A DNA stretch of 64,000 nt from JAWCLZ01 sp038850275 (lineage in GTDB: Archaea > Halobacteriota > JAWCLZ01): NCBI GenBank assembly GCA_038850275.1, contig JAWCLZ010000002.1:1-64000 (forward strand). Reading direction: 5' to 3'. Positions 6,821 to 15,761 of this stretch are shown here, piece by piece; the stretch's first letter is position 1, and each line of letters starts with the position of its first letter. The notes under the pieces were generated by a model, which was given only the letters and a program-made list of their open reading frames with translations, was not told the DNA's origin and did not search any database. The position numbers were made by a program, and so were the translations under genes.

Positions 6821-7102
6821 TCAAAATTTCATTAACTCCTTTTGCCTGTGAATATTCATTTCCACTAGTATCTCAAAAATCCGCTCAATAGCTTTAGTGT
6901 CTAGATCTTTCGCTCTTGCTTTATCCACTGCTCTCCGTAAAACTTTTTTAACTTGCTCGGGATCGTTGATCTCAACCTTTGCTTCTCTCTTCGCTGCTAA
7001 GATCTCCTCCGCTAGTTTAGTTCTCATTGCAATTAACTCAATTATTTGCTCATCAATTTTTTCAACCTCAGCTCTTACCTCTTCTAAAGACTTTCCAGTC
7101 AT
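6821..7102 (-). CDS. aroQ: Chorismate mutase, AroQ type
   Basis: About 93 residues of all-helical AroQ fold: LEEVRAEVEKIDEQIIELIA followed by MRTKLAEEILAAKREAKV, with the conserved arginine and lysine positions and the closing HRQKELMKF helix. It converts chorismate to prephenate for phenylalanine and tyrosine synthesis. The start is among GTG 7111 (overlapping the shikimate kinase stop), ATG 7105 and ATG 7102; I favour 7102 because GGTGA lies five bases before it. It forms an operon with the shikimate kinase gene, two steps of one pathway. Confidence 0.9.
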   Translation of the reverse strand: MTGKSLEEVRAEVEKIDEQIIELIAMRTKLAEEILAAKREAKVEINDPEQVKKVLRRAVDKARAKDLDTKAIERIFEILVEMNIHRQKELMKF

Positions 7103-7107
7103 CATCC

Positions 7108-7977
7108 TCACCCTTCACAGGGAAGCACCATTGCTCCAGTGTTATTGACTCTAGAGGTAATAATTCTTCCCGGCAAACTCCCCCAACACTCTCGAATGCT
7201 CTCAATTTTTTCCTCAGTAGCTAAAGCAATTAAGGCTGGGCCTTTTCCCGATAAACCAGCTGCTCTTGCTCCATTTTCAAGCGCATTAATTATCGGAGTT
7301 GGGTCATAGCCAAGAGCGCTGCAGTAAAGCAATCCATTTAAAGTCATTGCCTTCTCAAAATCCCCCTTAAGAGCTAGGTCGAAAGCCATTTCTATATAAG
7401 GAGCGATGGTTTTAATTTTTTTTACATCAACGTCTTTAGTGAAAGCAAGTTTTTCAGGCACATAAATCAAAGCCACTCCTTCATACTCCAGTCTCTTGAT
7501 CAAAACATTTTCCCTATTATCAGTAATGACAAGGCCGCCTAGGTAGGAAGCACAGGCATCGTCAAATGCTCCTGTAATTGTAACGCCTGCTTCTTTCGCT
7601 GCTCTCACACCTAGCTTAATTGCATCAAGTGCATCAAGTTCTCTCTCTAATGCACTGAGTGCTGCAAGTATGGTTGCATTAGCAGCTGCACTACTGCTTT
7701 TCAATCCCCTTGCAATTGGTACCTCGCTTTGAGTCTTTATCCTAGCACCATATTTATTCTCAAGTTCAAATTCCTCCAGCACTAATTCAACGCAGCGCTC
7801 TATTAATTTTGAGTCCCCATCCTCTGAAATTATTCCTTTTATATCTCTATATTCATCGCTCAATTCCACTTCTGCAATGGTTTTTAAATCAATTGCAAAA
7901 GCAGCGCCTTTATAAGTTGCAATGGCATTTATTACTGTGCCAGCACCGCACGCCATTGCTTTACCTCTCAACTTCAT
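7108..7977 (-). CDS. aroK: Shikimate kinase, archaeal GHMP type
   Basis: A 289-residue GHMP-superfamily kinase. Motif 2, PIARGLKSSSAAANA, is at residues 87-101, and the C-terminal motif LSGKGPALIALA closes the fold. Archaea use this unrelated GHMP enzyme in place of bacterial AroK to phosphorylate shikimate. The upstream TATA-like stretch (CCATATTTTTAAG, about 8000-8012) puts the transcription start within a few bases of the ATG. Chorismate mutase follows with overlapping or abutting reading frames. Confidence 0.93.
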   Translation of the reverse strand: MKLRGKAMACGAGTVINAIATYKGAAFAIDLKTIAEVELSDEYRDIKGIISEDGDSKLIERCVELVLEEFELENKYGARIKTQSEVPIARGLKSSSAAANATILAALSALERELDALDAIKLGVRAAKEAGVTITGAFDDACASYLGGLVITDNRENVLIKRLEYEGVALIYVPEKLAFTKDVDVKKIKTIAPYIEMAFDLALKGDFEKAMTLNGLLYCSALGYDPTPIINALENGARAAGLSGKGPALIALATEEKIESIRECWGSLPGRIITSRVNNTGAMVLPCEG

Positions 7978-8100
7978 CGATATAAAAATAAAATTAATTC
8001 TACTTAAAAATATGGAATGAGCTTTAATTTGAACCTTTGGCTGCCTTTTAAGCTTTAATGCTTTAATTGCAATTTCGGGCTTAGCCTTTGCTGCTAGCTA

Positions 8101-8137
8101 GCTCTTTGTGGTTATCGACGAGATGATTCCAAAGAGC
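8101..8137. other. Stable hairpin in an intergenic stretch
   Basis: GCTCTTTG at 8101-8108 pairs perfectly with CAAAGAGC at 8130-8137 around a 21-base loop. It lies between the shikimate kinase promoter and the 3' end of tRNA-Arg. It could be a transcript end or part of a small RNA; nothing further in 7978-8179 is recognisable. Confidence 0.3.
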
Positions 8138-8179
8138 CTGTACCATATCCACATTTAGCATATGTAAAAAAATTAATAA

Positions 8180-8254
8180 CGGACCCGCGGGGATTTGAAC
8201 CCCGGACCACCGGCTTAGAAGGCCGGTGCTATATCCTGACTAAGCCACGGGCCC
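8180..8254 (-). tRNA. tRNA-Arg (anticodon TCT)
   Basis: Read on the minus strand, a complete cloverleaf: acceptor GGGCCCG pairing with CGGGTCC (one G-U), D arm with GGCTTAGTCAGG, anticodon stem CCGGC/GCCGG around loop CTTCTAA giving anticodon TCT, T arm with GGTTCAAATCC. The discriminator is G and CCA is not encoded. No intron is seen. Confidence 0.95.
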
Positions 8255-8274
8255 TATGGGTATTTAATGGATTT

Positions 8275-8302
8275 CTATTGGCTATTGGCTATTGGCTATT
8301 GA
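8275..8302. repeat. Four 7-base tandem repeats
   Basis: CTATTGG three times followed by CTATTGA, in the gap between aspC and tRNA-Arg. Confidence 0.8.
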
Positions 8303-8319
8303 GTATTTCTAATGTGAGT

Positions 8320-8377
8320 ATTTTAACTTTGCTGAATTTTAACTTTGAATTTTAACTTTGAATTTTAACTTTGCTGA
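8320..8377. repeat. Four tandem units of 13 or 16 bases at the aspC 3' end
   Basis: ATTTTAACTTTGA with an optional CTG insertion is repeated four times (16, 13, 13 and 16 bases) and ends four bases before the aspC stop codon. Confidence 0.8.
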
Positions 8378-8381
8378 AATA

Positions 8382-9527
8382 TCAATCCCATTTTTCAATA
8401 GCTTCTTTCATTCTCCTCATGCCTTCATTTATATTAGCCTGCGAGGTTGCATAAGATATTCTTATGTAGCCATTACTCTCTGGCCCAAATGGTGCTCCAG
8501 GGGTTACTGCTATATGAGCTTTATTAAGAAGCTTCTCCGCGACCTCTAGGGATCTTCCTAAGTGTGCTATGTCCACGAATACATAGAATGCTCCATCTGG
8601 TTTAATATAGCTGAGCTCCATTTGCTCGAGATGATTAACTATGAGGTCTCGCCTTGCTTTGAATTCAGCAACCATTTCCTTAACGCATTCTTGACTTGAG
8701 GTAAGCGCTGCTAATCCGCCATATTGTGCAAAGGAAGTGGCACTGCTAACTGAATGCTGTTGTATTTTAATCATCCTATTCAATATCTCCCTAGGTGCAG
8801 CAGCATACCCAAGCCGCCAGCCAGTCATCGCATAGGATTTGGAGAAGCCATTTATGGTTATGGTTCTCTCCTCCATTCCATCCAAGGAACCTATGCTGAA
8901 GTGCTCTCCATCGTATATGATTTTCTCATAGATTTCATCAGAGAGTACATATAGATCGTGATCTATAGCGATGTCTGCTATTGCCTTCAAATCTTGCTTA
9001 GATAGCACTGCTCCACTTGGATTGCAAGGGGTGTTTATTACAATAAGCTTTGTTTTACTTGAGATCTTCTCGAGCAACTCAGTTATTAAAGAATTGCGAT
9101 AAGTGGAAGCCCATATCACTTTTGCTCCACTTAGCTTAATAATTGCTTCATATGAAACCCAAGCAGGGTCGAAGAGTATTGCTTCATCTCCCTCTTCAAG
9201 CAAGCTCATTGCAGCTTCATAAATCGCTTGCTTAGTACCTGGGGTTACAATTATATTGCTTGCATTTACTTTCAAATTATTCTCAACTCTGAGCTTTTCT
9301 GCAATGGCTCTGCGCAACTCAGGTATTCCAGCGCTTGGTACATAGTGGGTATAGCCTTTATCTAATGCTTGCTTCGCAGCCTCGGAAATATGCTTGGGCG
9401 TGATGAAATCAGGCTCTCCTAATCCGAAGTTAATTACCTCTATGCCTCTTCGCTTTAATTCACTTGCTTTCTCAGAGATCTTTATGGTTGCAGATTCCTC
9501 TATCCCTACGAGTCGCCTTGGTACCAT
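8382..9527 (-). CDS. aspC: Class I aspartate-type aminotransferase
   Basis: A 381-residue fold-type I PLP enzyme. INTPCNPSGAVLS (near 164-176), SDEIYE (196-201) and the Schiff-base lysine K230 in INGFSKSYAMTGWRLGY are all present. The family includes aspartate, and in archaea broad-range, aminotransferases; the exact substrate cannot be read from sequence. It is the last gene of a four-gene operon and its ATG overlaps the ribH stop by one base (TAATG). Confidence 0.9.
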   Translation of the reverse strand: MVPRRLVGIEESATIKISEKASELKRRGIEVINFGLGEPDFITPKHISEAAKQALDKGYTHYVPSAGIPELRRAIAEKLRVENNLKVNASNIIVTPGTKQAIYEAAMSLLEEGDEAILFDPAWVSYEAIIKLSGAKVIWASTYRNSLITELLEKISSKTKLIVINTPCNPSGAVLSKQDLKAIADIAIDHDLYVLSDEIYEKIIYDGEHFSIGSLDGMEERTITINGFSKSYAMTGWRLGYAAAPREILNRMIKIQQHSVSSATSFAQYGGLAALTSSQECVKEMVAEFKARRDLIVNHLEQMELSYIKPDGAFYVFVDIAHLGRSLEVAEKLLNKAHIAVTPGAPFGPESNGYIRISYATSQANINEGMRRMKEAIEKWD

Positions 9528-9937
9528 TATTCTCTCAACCGCTTCACCATTTTCACAGCTGATTCAACTGCTCGCTTTGCATAGTCTATTCTCTCGTGTG
9601 CCTCCATACGACTCATCCCAGGTCCAGAGATTCCTAGGGCAACGGGTTTGTCGTATTCCACCGCTAGATCCATTATCTTTCTAGCAGCGTGTTGCATTAT
9701 AACTTCATCGTGCTCAGTAGCACCCTCTATGACGCAGCCAATGGTTACTATTGCATCTATGTTCTTATCTTTAAGCAGTTTTTTAATGGCAAGGGGCATG
9801 TCATATACCCCTGGCACTATTATTGTTTTCTCCACATTTGCACCTAAAAAACTAGCGTGCTCTCTACCCACGATCTCCATTTGATAGGTTAAATCTCGGT
9901 TGAACTCTGAAACCACAAACCCTAAGTTTATCCTCAT
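9527..9937 (-). CDS. ribH: 6,7-dimethyl-8-ribityllumazine synthase
   Basis: A 136-residue lumazine synthase: GFVVSEFNRDLTYQM at the N-terminus, VPGVYDMPLAIKKLL, and GCVIEGATEHDEVI with the catalytic-site histidine region. It condenses the ribityl-aminouracil with dihydroxybutanone phosphate, the penultimate step of riboflavin synthesis. It lies directly downstream of riboflavin synthase, which belongs to the same fold family, so the two probably arose by duplication. Flavin and F420 synthesis share the ribityl-aminouracil precursor. Confidence 0.95.
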   Translation of the reverse strand: MRINLGFVVSEFNRDLTYQMEIVGREHASFLGANVEKTIIVPGVYDMPLAIKKLLKDKNIDAIVTIGCVIEGATEHDEVIMQHAARKIMDLAVEYDKPVALGISGPGMSRMEAHERIDYAKRAVESAVKMVKRLRE

Positions 9938-9948
9938 ATTCCCTCCCT

Positions 9949-10410
9949 CTATTTTAAAGGCCCTACATCTTCAAATCCTTGTCGCTGCCCAGTGCCAGCT
10001 TCTCTCTCAAGCTGCTTTGGCTTGAATAGTAATTTTAAAACATTTTGAGCATGTTCTCGAGTTCTCCTCTCAGCAAGCCAAGCAAGTTCTTTTTCATCTT
10101 TAGCTTCATCCTCGTGGATGAATACCTCTATTATATGAGTATTTGTTAAAAGCTGTGCTTGTATTATTCCCAGTGAAGCTTCATGAGCGCATTGCTTATC
10201 TATAGCTGCGCTTCCAACCCAGCCTAGGGCTAGTACTATATCGCATTTTCTCTCCTCGATTAACTTCTTGCAGGCAACAGGCAAGTCTTTTATGCCTGGC
10301 ACAGTGTAGCGCTCTATGCTAACCGCTGCGCCTTTTTTAAGTTCATCTATTGCAGTTTTCCCCATGTCATATCTAGCGAATGTGGTATCAGCTATGCCAA
10401 CCTTTGCCAT
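9949..10410 (-). CDS. ribC: Riboflavin synthase, archaeal type
   Basis: A 153-residue archaeal riboflavin synthase, unrelated to bacterial RibE. VGIADTTFARYDMG opens the protein; TVPGIKDLPVACKKLIEE and QAQLLTNTHIIEVFIHEDEA follow, and the GQRQGFEDVGP tail is the family signature. It dismutates two lumazine molecules to riboflavin. Its ATG follows the stop codon of the upstream aminotransferase with no gap, so the genes are translationally coupled. Confidence 0.95.
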   Translation of the reverse strand: MAKVGIADTTFARYDMGKTAIDELKKGAAVSIERYTVPGIKDLPVACKKLIEERKCDIVLALGWVGSAAIDKQCAHEASLGIIQAQLLTNTHIIEVFIHEDEAKDEKELAWLAERRTREHAQNVLKLLFKPKQLEREAGTGQRQGFEDVGPLK

Positions 10411-11553
10411 TCAAGCCTCCTTTAAAATACGCTGTGCTGCTTCCACTCCACTTCCAAATTCAGCTAAGACATTGAATTCCCTCAAGGTTAGCTCTACAGC
10501 TTGCACTGTTGTTAAAATCTCTTTGTTGGTGAAGTTGCCCATGCTTCCTATTCGAAATATTTTCCCGCTTAATTGCTCTTGTCCACCTGCTATTATAACC
10601 CCCTTCTTTCTAACGGAAGCTCTAAATTCTTTATCACTCACTCCAGGGGGGAGCTTTATAGCTGTTACAGTATTGGAGTAGCTACTGATAGCATTTAACT
10701 TGGGGAATAACTCTAATCCCATTGCAATTGCTGCCTCGCGTATTGCTTTAGCAGCTTGTCTATGGCGCTTTATCCGCTGCTCAAGCCCCTCTTCCTTTAT
10801 CACTCTACAGGCTTCTTGTAGGGCGAAGAAGAGTGGTAATGCAGGTGTATAGGGTGTTTGTGATTTAGCTCGAGATTTCTTATATGCTCTTAAATCTAAA
10901 TAATACCTCCTAGGTTTTTCATTTATCACACTCCACGCTCTCTCGCTAACTGACACCATTGCTAAACCAGGTGGCATCCCCAAGCATTTTTGAGAGCCAC
11001 AAATTGCTATATCCACCCCCCACTCGTCAACGCGTACATCATCTCCCCCTATTGAGGTAATGCCATCCATTATAAAGAGAGCGCCATGCTTCCTAGATAG
11101 CTTAGCTATTTCCCTAGCTGGATTTAGAATCCCAGTGGATGTTTCATTGTGAACTAGAGTTATTGCAGTTGCTCCATCTTCAAGAGCTTGCTCAACTTTC
11201 TCTAGCTCTATGGGACTCCCCCATTCAAATTCAACGCTTATGGTTTTCCCATAGCGATCTCCTATTTCTTTAAAACGCTCTCCAAATTTTCCATTCACCA
11301 CACAAACTAGTTTATCTTCTCTATCTATTACATTGCATACCGCTGCCTCCATCCCAGCAGTGCCTGAACCGCTTAATATGAAAACATCATTCTTGGTTTT
11401 AAATACTTCTTTCAAAACCTCTTCACACTCAGCTAGTATTGAAGCGAATTCTGCCAAGCGGTGATGTATCATTGGCTTGCTCATTGCTCTGAGAATCCTA
11501 GGAAGCACAGGCACTGGTCCTGGTATCATTAGCAGCTCATTTTCATGATTCAT
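10411..11553 (-). CDS. Class V aminotransferase, broad-specificity archaeal type
   Basis: A 380-residue class V PLP enzyme of the serine-pyruvate/alanine-glyoxylate group. It starts with MIPGPVPVLPRILRAMSKPM, carries LSGSGTAGMEAAV for phosphate binding, and K189 in CGSQKCLGMPPG as the PLP lysine. Methanogen homologues act as broad-specificity aminotransferases that can supply phosphoserine, aspartate or alanine. Leading the riboflavin operon is probably a matter of shared transcription rather than pathway. Confidence 0.88.
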   Translation of the reverse strand: MNHENELLMIPGPVPVLPRILRAMSKPMIHHRLAEFASILAECEEVLKEVFKTKNDVFILSGSGTAGMEAAVCNVIDREDKLVCVVNGKFGERFKEIGDRYGKTISVEFEWGSPIELEKVEQALEDGATAITLVHNETSTGILNPAREIAKLSRKHGALFIMDGITSIGGDDVRVDEWGVDIAICGSQKCLGMPPGLAMVSVSERAWSVINEKPRRYYLDLRAYKKSRAKSQTPYTPALPLFFALQEACRVIKEEGLEQRIKRHRQAAKAIREAAIAMGLELFPKLNAISSYSNTVTAIKLPPGVSDKEFRASVRKKGVIIAGGQEQLSGKIFRIGSMGNFTNKEILTTVQAVELTLREFNVLAEFGSGVEAAQRILKEA

Positions 11554-11589
11554 AAATGCTCTCTCCTTCCTCTTTAGGTATAGCGAGCT

Positions 11590-12198
11590 TTATTTAAAGC
11601 CTTCTTTTTTGATGCTGAAAATCAATGGATCTCTTGCAATTAAATCCTTAATAGCTTCAACACTTAGCTTCAATTCCTTTGAAATCTCTCCAAGTGCTCT
11701 TCCATTGTATTCCAGAAATTTTGTGGCTAGGAATCTATCAGCCCCATAGATACTTCTTAAATGGAGAATTAAGTCCAAGCGAGTTGGAAAGCGGGAGGTA
11801 TCCACAGCTAAAATCTCCCTCCCCATTTCTACCTCATTGAGCTCTAGCTTGGTTTCTGCAATTATCACTTCCTCTTTTTTCTTTTCAGGAACTTTGATAT
11901 TTCTCTTCACCGTTGAATGTATCACTAGTGGATTTGCAGTGTTGGATAGGAGAATCCCAAGTAGCTTATTATCTAAATTATAAATCAAAATCTTACCTTG
12001 CTCACTCTCGTGAATGAGATAATCAAATGAAGTTTTTTTATAGGTTATACTTGTAATCTGAGAAAGCTTTTTAGCTATATCCAAATTTAACTCAAAAGAG
12101 CTGCTTGCTATCTTTCCATTTTCAATTATAAATATACCAATTACCCCTTGCTTGCTCTGCAGTGCTTTTAATAAGGTCTCCTTTAATAAGGTCTCCAT
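11590..12198 (-). CDS. Unknown protein, possible Roadblock-like N-terminus plus helical C-terminus
   Basis: 202 residues. The N-terminal half (GVIGIFIIENGKIASSSFEL, then KILIYNLDNKLLGILLSNT) has the alternating strands of a Roadblock/LC7 or profilin-like fold. A basic linker near 105-112 leads to a helical C-terminal half with LRSIYGADRFLATKFLEY. I do not recognise the family. The gene follows top6A on the same strand after 41 bases and may be in its operon. Its first residues, METLLKETLLK, come from a direct 15-base duplication. Confidence 0.6.
   Translation of the reverse strand: METLLKETLLKALQSKQGVIGIFIIENGKIASSSFELNLDIAKKLSQITSITYKKTSFDYLIHESEQGKILIYNLDNKLLGILLSNTANPLVIHSTVKRNIKVPEKKKEEVIIAETKLELNEVEMGREILAVDTSRFPTRLDLILHLRSIYGADRFLATKFLEYNGRALGEISKELKLSVEAIKDLIARDPLIFSIKKEGFK
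12167..12196. repeat. Two 15-base tandem repeats at a gene start
   Basis: TTTAATAAGGTCTCC occurs twice in tandem and encodes the repeated ETLLK pentapeptide at the N-terminus of the gene starting at 12198. Confidence 0.9.
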
Positions 12199-12239
12199 TG
12201 CTTATTTAATATAGCTGAGCATTGTTTAAGCTTTTTCCC

Positions 12240-13343
12240 TCAAGGAAGAAAGCGCTTTTGCTCAATTTTATTAGGGAGATAAACATTTGCAGTGAATTCT
12301 ATGGATTTAGCAACAAGTGCATCTTGCTCTATCTTATACCCCCCTGCTTTAAGGTCCCTGAGTTCCCTCTGCCACTCCTTGCTTGAGAACCATTTATAAT
12401 TTGATAGTTCTTCAATTCTAGCGTAGTCTTCAGCATCTAGTTTTATAAGCGAGCTAGCTGGGAAGTCATATTCCACGCGATCAGTTGTGGTGAGTCCTAA
12501 AAATTTTGCTGTGGGGCAAGCTGCTTTTTCTGAGAAATAAGCTAGGGTAATTGAGCCTTGTTTATAAACTGAGTATATATAATACCCCCACGGGTCCATG
12601 TCAGTGAATATATAAATGGGGAGTTTAAACTCGCTTTCAAAGCGCTTTAGAAGTCGTCGTTCAGCTCTCGCTGGTTGTCCTTTTCCTGTTAATAGCAAGC
12701 AATTATGCTTCTTCCAATATTTCTGTTGATTCAAAAGATTCCAAACTGCATATTTCTCAACTACAAGTACATAATCAGCGCTACATTCCTTTATATTGAA
12801 AAATTCCTTTTCAACTATGGGTGGAATTGCCCCTCCAGCTGACCCCATTTTGCTAAAATCCAATATATCCCCAGTTTTATCCTCCACCACTAATGGCCCA
12901 GCTAACACGCCTTTTGGAGTTGCAATCAATCTCAATTGCTCTCTAAGGGAATTTGTTAATACTTCTATGTCTTCTATAATTGGATCAGATTCCTCTTGAG
13001 TTTCAAAGGTATTTTCCCCTATGCCTTTGATCTCATGTTTAAGCATGTAAAAAAGCTGCCTTATATCCAATGGAGGTTTATCTTCATCAAGAAGCCATTT
13101 TATTTGCTTCGCCACGAGCAATGTTTGCAGGAACTTTTTAGCTTGAGCTATGTTGAAGTAATATCGCCTTTGAGTATTACTCCCAAGTTTTATAATTCCT
13201 GTTTTTTCATCATAGTAAACATTATCTAGAGACCTAACTAGGATTTCAAGCGATGGATTCTTGCCTATATCTATATCCTCAAGTACTTTTTTACCTATAT
13301 CTTGAAGATCTCTAGCTATTGCATCTACCCTATTTTTATTCAC
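12240..13343 (-). CDS. top6A: DNA topoisomerase VI subunit A
   Basis: The 367-residue catalytic subunit of the type IIB topoisomerase, related to Spo11. The winged-helix domain carries the DNA-cleaving tyrosine Y99 in DIRQLFYMLKHE, and the TOPRIM domain has E196 in YVLVVEKYAVWN and D248/D250 in IFTDMDPWGYYIY. With subunit B it relaxes and decatenates DNA by an ATP-dependent double-strand passage. The start overlaps the end of top6B by eight bases, so the subunits are coupled. Confidence 0.96.
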   Translation of the reverse strand: MNKNRVDAIARDLQDIGKKVLEDIDIGKNPSLEILVRSLDNVYYDEKTGIIKLGSNTQRRYYFNIAQAKKFLQTLLVAKQIKWLLDEDKPPLDIRQLFYMLKHEIKGIGENTFETQEESDPIIEDIEVLTNSLREQLRLIATPKGVLAGPLVVEDKTGDILDFSKMGSAGGAIPPIVEKEFFNIKECSADYVLVVEKYAVWNLLNQQKYWKKHNCLLLTGKGQPARAERRLLKRFESEFKLPIYIFTDMDPWGYYIYSVYKQGSITLAYFSEKAACPTAKFLGLTTTDRVEYDFPASSLIKLDAEDYARIEELSNYKWFSSKEWQRELRDLKAGGYKIEQDALVAKSIEFTANVYLPNKIEQKRFLP

Positions 13344-14928
13344 CTTCTCCCCCTCTTAAGTTGCTATATCGCTTGTCTAAAATCTGAAGAAGCTGCTTCT
13401 CTATATCCTTAGCTGGTCTACCGGTTAAGCACTCAAGTGCTTGGGCAAGTAGAGGATTGTAAGCTAGAAATATATTCTTCTTTTTATTCACTTCAGCCAT
13501 TTGCCGCTTCCTTGCTAAAAAGTTACTTAGCTTTCTAGCTGTTTCACGAATCGCGAGTTCCACTTCTTCTAATATCTCTGGAATGCTTGCAATAGCATCT
13601 TTTGATTCAGAGGTAAATGGCACTTTTGTAGAAGCAATGTGAATCAAAATCATAAATGGTCCTGAAGGGAGGCTTGAGTTATTAGCTTGCTCTAATCCAT
13701 AGTATTTCCAATTTATTCTCTCAATTGCTTGGGTTATCGCACAAGCTCCCTGTTGATAGAGCAATGGCACGCGGTTAGCGAAGCGCAAAATCTCAATTCG
13801 CTCAGTACTATTAATACTTCCTCCATATGCAAGTCCCACTTCCACGATGAAGGGATTGCCAGCGTATACTCCAGCGCGCGTAGTTGTGGCTATGAAATCT
13901 GGTTTATATTCTCTCTCAAGGCTTTTTTGAATCAATTCCTCTGTAATTGGAGATAGGCAGTCTAAACTTGGAGAACTTATTTTAACTTTTTTAAATGCCA
14001 TTAAAAGTCTTTTTGCCTCCTCAAGTGTTATCTCCCAAGGGGGTTTATTTATATCCAACTTTGCTTCTCTGCAGATATTGCAAGCTGTATGCTGCCCTAT
14101 GCTTTTGAACTCATTTACTAAAAAAGTACCAAGTTTTCTATTTCTAGATTGCTGAAGCATCTTCATAAGCGTTCCAATGTCAATACCATGGGGATGGGGC
14201 TTTATCTCAATGGACTGCTTGGGAAGTTCATTGATTAATCTTTCATAAAGGATTTCATTTCCATTTGGCTCGATCAAGCGAATTCTAGCGTGGGGGTTCA
14301 CTATCGAGGTTGCCTTTAGATATTCTTGCACGGATTTCTTCCCTCTTATATAAGTGCCCTCCATCTCTAATTCAATTCTAGTGCCCGTTTGATACCACTC
14401 AATGGTTTTTTCAACCACGATTTCAGGCTCATTTTTTTGAGTATTGATGAAGAGCTCAAAGTAATAAGCAGGCTCATCAACTGCGATTTTAGAAATTATC
14501 TTAACTGGCTTCCCTGAGGTAATTTGAGCATAAAGCACTGCAGCACTAATGCCAAGACCCTGCTGCCCCCGGCTTTGCTTTAAAGTGTGAAAGCGACTTC
14601 CATATAATAGTTTGCCAAAAACTAATGGAATCTGCGTTCTAACGATTCCAGGGCCGTTGTCCTCAACTATTATTCTATAATTCTTTTCATCAATCTTCTT
14701 AATCTCAACCCAGATATCTGGTAAAATACCAGCTTCCTCGCAAGCATCAAGGCTATTGTCAACTGCTTCTTTAACACAGGTAATAAGACTTCTAGCTGGC
14801 GATTCGAAGCCTAAGATATGGCGATTTTTCTCAAAGAATTCAGCCACGCTTATTGAACGTTGCTTCTTCGCTAATTCCGCAGCAATTGGAATATCTTTTA
14901 ACTCTGAATTAGCAATAGCCAATTCCAT
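13336..14928 (-). CDS. top6B: DNA topoisomerase VI subunit B
   Basis: The 530-residue GHKL ATPase subunit. The N box KEAVDNSLDACEEAG (E54, N58, D61), G1 box EDNGPGIV (D90) and G2 box SRGQQGLGIS bind ATP. A helix-two-turn-helix and transducer domain follow. ATP-driven dimerisation opens the gate made by subunit A. Length is typical, without the extra C-terminal immunoglobulin-like domain of some Methanosarcina enzymes. Confidence 0.96.
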   Translation of the reverse strand: MELAIANSELKDIPIAAELAKKQRSISVAEFFEKNRHILGFESPARSLITCVKEAVDNSLDACEEAGILPDIWVEIKKIDEKNYRIIVEDNGPGIVRTQIPLVFGKLLYGSRFHTLKQSRGQQGLGISAAVLYAQITSGKPVKIISKIAVDEPAYYFELFINTQKNEPEIVVEKTIEWYQTGTRIELEMEGTYIRGKKSVQEYLKATSIVNPHARIRLIEPNGNEILYERLINELPKQSIEIKPHPHGIDIGTLMKMLQQSRNRKLGTFLVNEFKSIGQHTACNICREAKLDINKPPWEITLEEAKRLLMAFKKVKISSPSLDCLSPITEELIQKSLEREYKPDFIATTTRAGVYAGNPFIVEVGLAYGGSINSTERIEILRFANRVPLLYQQGACAITQAIERINWKYYGLEQANNSSLPSGPFMILIHIASTKVPFTSESKDAIASIPEILEEVELAIRETARKLSNFLARKRQMAEVNKKKNIFLAYNPLLAQALECLTGRPAKDIEKQLLQILDKRYSNLRGGEGE

Positions 14929-14982
14929 CCCCTACCTAAATACTTAGAATACGTGAGAAATAAAACTTGCGTTTAAAAAAAA

Positions 14983-15213
14983 CTACATTTCAGCTCCCAC
15001 AATCGTTTGAGTGGATGTCACTCCCTCTATCTCTCGAATTTTATCAACTATTTTATTCAACGCACTCAAGCCATCAACATCTATAATTGTAACGAAGTCA
15101 TATTCACCGAATACGTGAAATACATCTTTGACTCCCTCAATTTTTATAAGCTGTTTATAAACTGCTTTTTCCTCACCTGGCACGACATTTACCATTGTAA
15201 CTCCAATGACCAT
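14983..15213 (-). CDS. Stand-alone Lrp/AsnC ligand-binding domain
   Basis: A 76-residue alpha-beta sandwich (RAM/ACT-like): GVTMVNVVPGEEKAV, then KIEGVKDVFHVFGEYDFV and IREIEGVTSTQTIVG. It lacks a helix-turn-helix. Such proteins bind amino acids and can modulate full-length Lrp regulators by forming mixed assemblies. A second copy is at 25093-25329 and a full Lrp protein at 17592-18053. GGTGGG lies just before the ATG. Confidence 0.85.
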   Translation of the reverse strand: MVIGVTMVNVVPGEEKAVYKQLIKIEGVKDVFHVFGEYDFVTIIDVDGLSALNKIVDKIREIEGVTSTQTIVGAEM

Positions 15214-15344
15214 ATTCCCACCATTTATAAGTTTTCCCTTAACCTTTTTAATGCTTTCCCTCCTTAACTTTTTTAATTTTCAATTTCTATTTTTTTATCC
15301 TCAATCAATAGATTAAAATAGTTAATTTTTGAAAATAGCATTAA

Positions 15345-15761
15345 ATGGCAGATAAAATGGTTTATAGAATTCTTGGCAAGATAATGACTTCTTTTGTACT
15401 CAGTGCAATTGCCACGCTCTTGTTGATAATAATCGTTGGACTCTTTATTCCATCCGAGGTTCCACCTCAGCCTATAGATGCTTTGCTTTTTACTCATTTT
15501 TTAACTGTAGGTGGCTTCACTGTGAGCGTGCTAATGTTTGGGAGATGCTTATTTACCACTGCGATGAAAGCTGGCTTGCATGACTGGAGAATGCTTTCTT
15601 ATGGTACTTATTTACTTTTTATCTTTGGCTGTGCTAATATTGCTGAGCATTTCTTTGAGCCTAATTTATTTAGCACAATTAAAGACCTCACCTTAGTGGC
15701 AGGGAGCATTTTAATTGTCTGGTCCATCGTTGAGATTGCTAAATCATTGGAGGGAGAATGA
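15345..15761 (+). CDS. Membrane protein of unknown function
   Basis: 138 residues with four predicted membrane helices at about 13-33, 47-65, 86-105 and 112-132. There is a conserved-looking loop with GRCLFTTAMKAGLHDW between the second and third helix. I do not recognise the family. The stop overlaps the ATG of the next membrane protein (ATGA), so the two are almost certainly translated together and probably form a complex. Confidence 0.65.
   Translation: MADKMVYRILGKIMTSFVLSAIATLLLIIIVGLFIPSEVPPQPIDALLFTHFLTVGGFTVSVLMFGRCLFTTAMKAGLHDWRMLSYGTYLLFIFGCANIAEHFFEPNLFSTIKDLTLVAGSILIVWSIVEIAKSLEGE

Noticed and set aside
10316..10681. 121-codon plus-strand frame
   Set aside because: It is antisense to ribC and the class V aminotransferase, both well-supported families.
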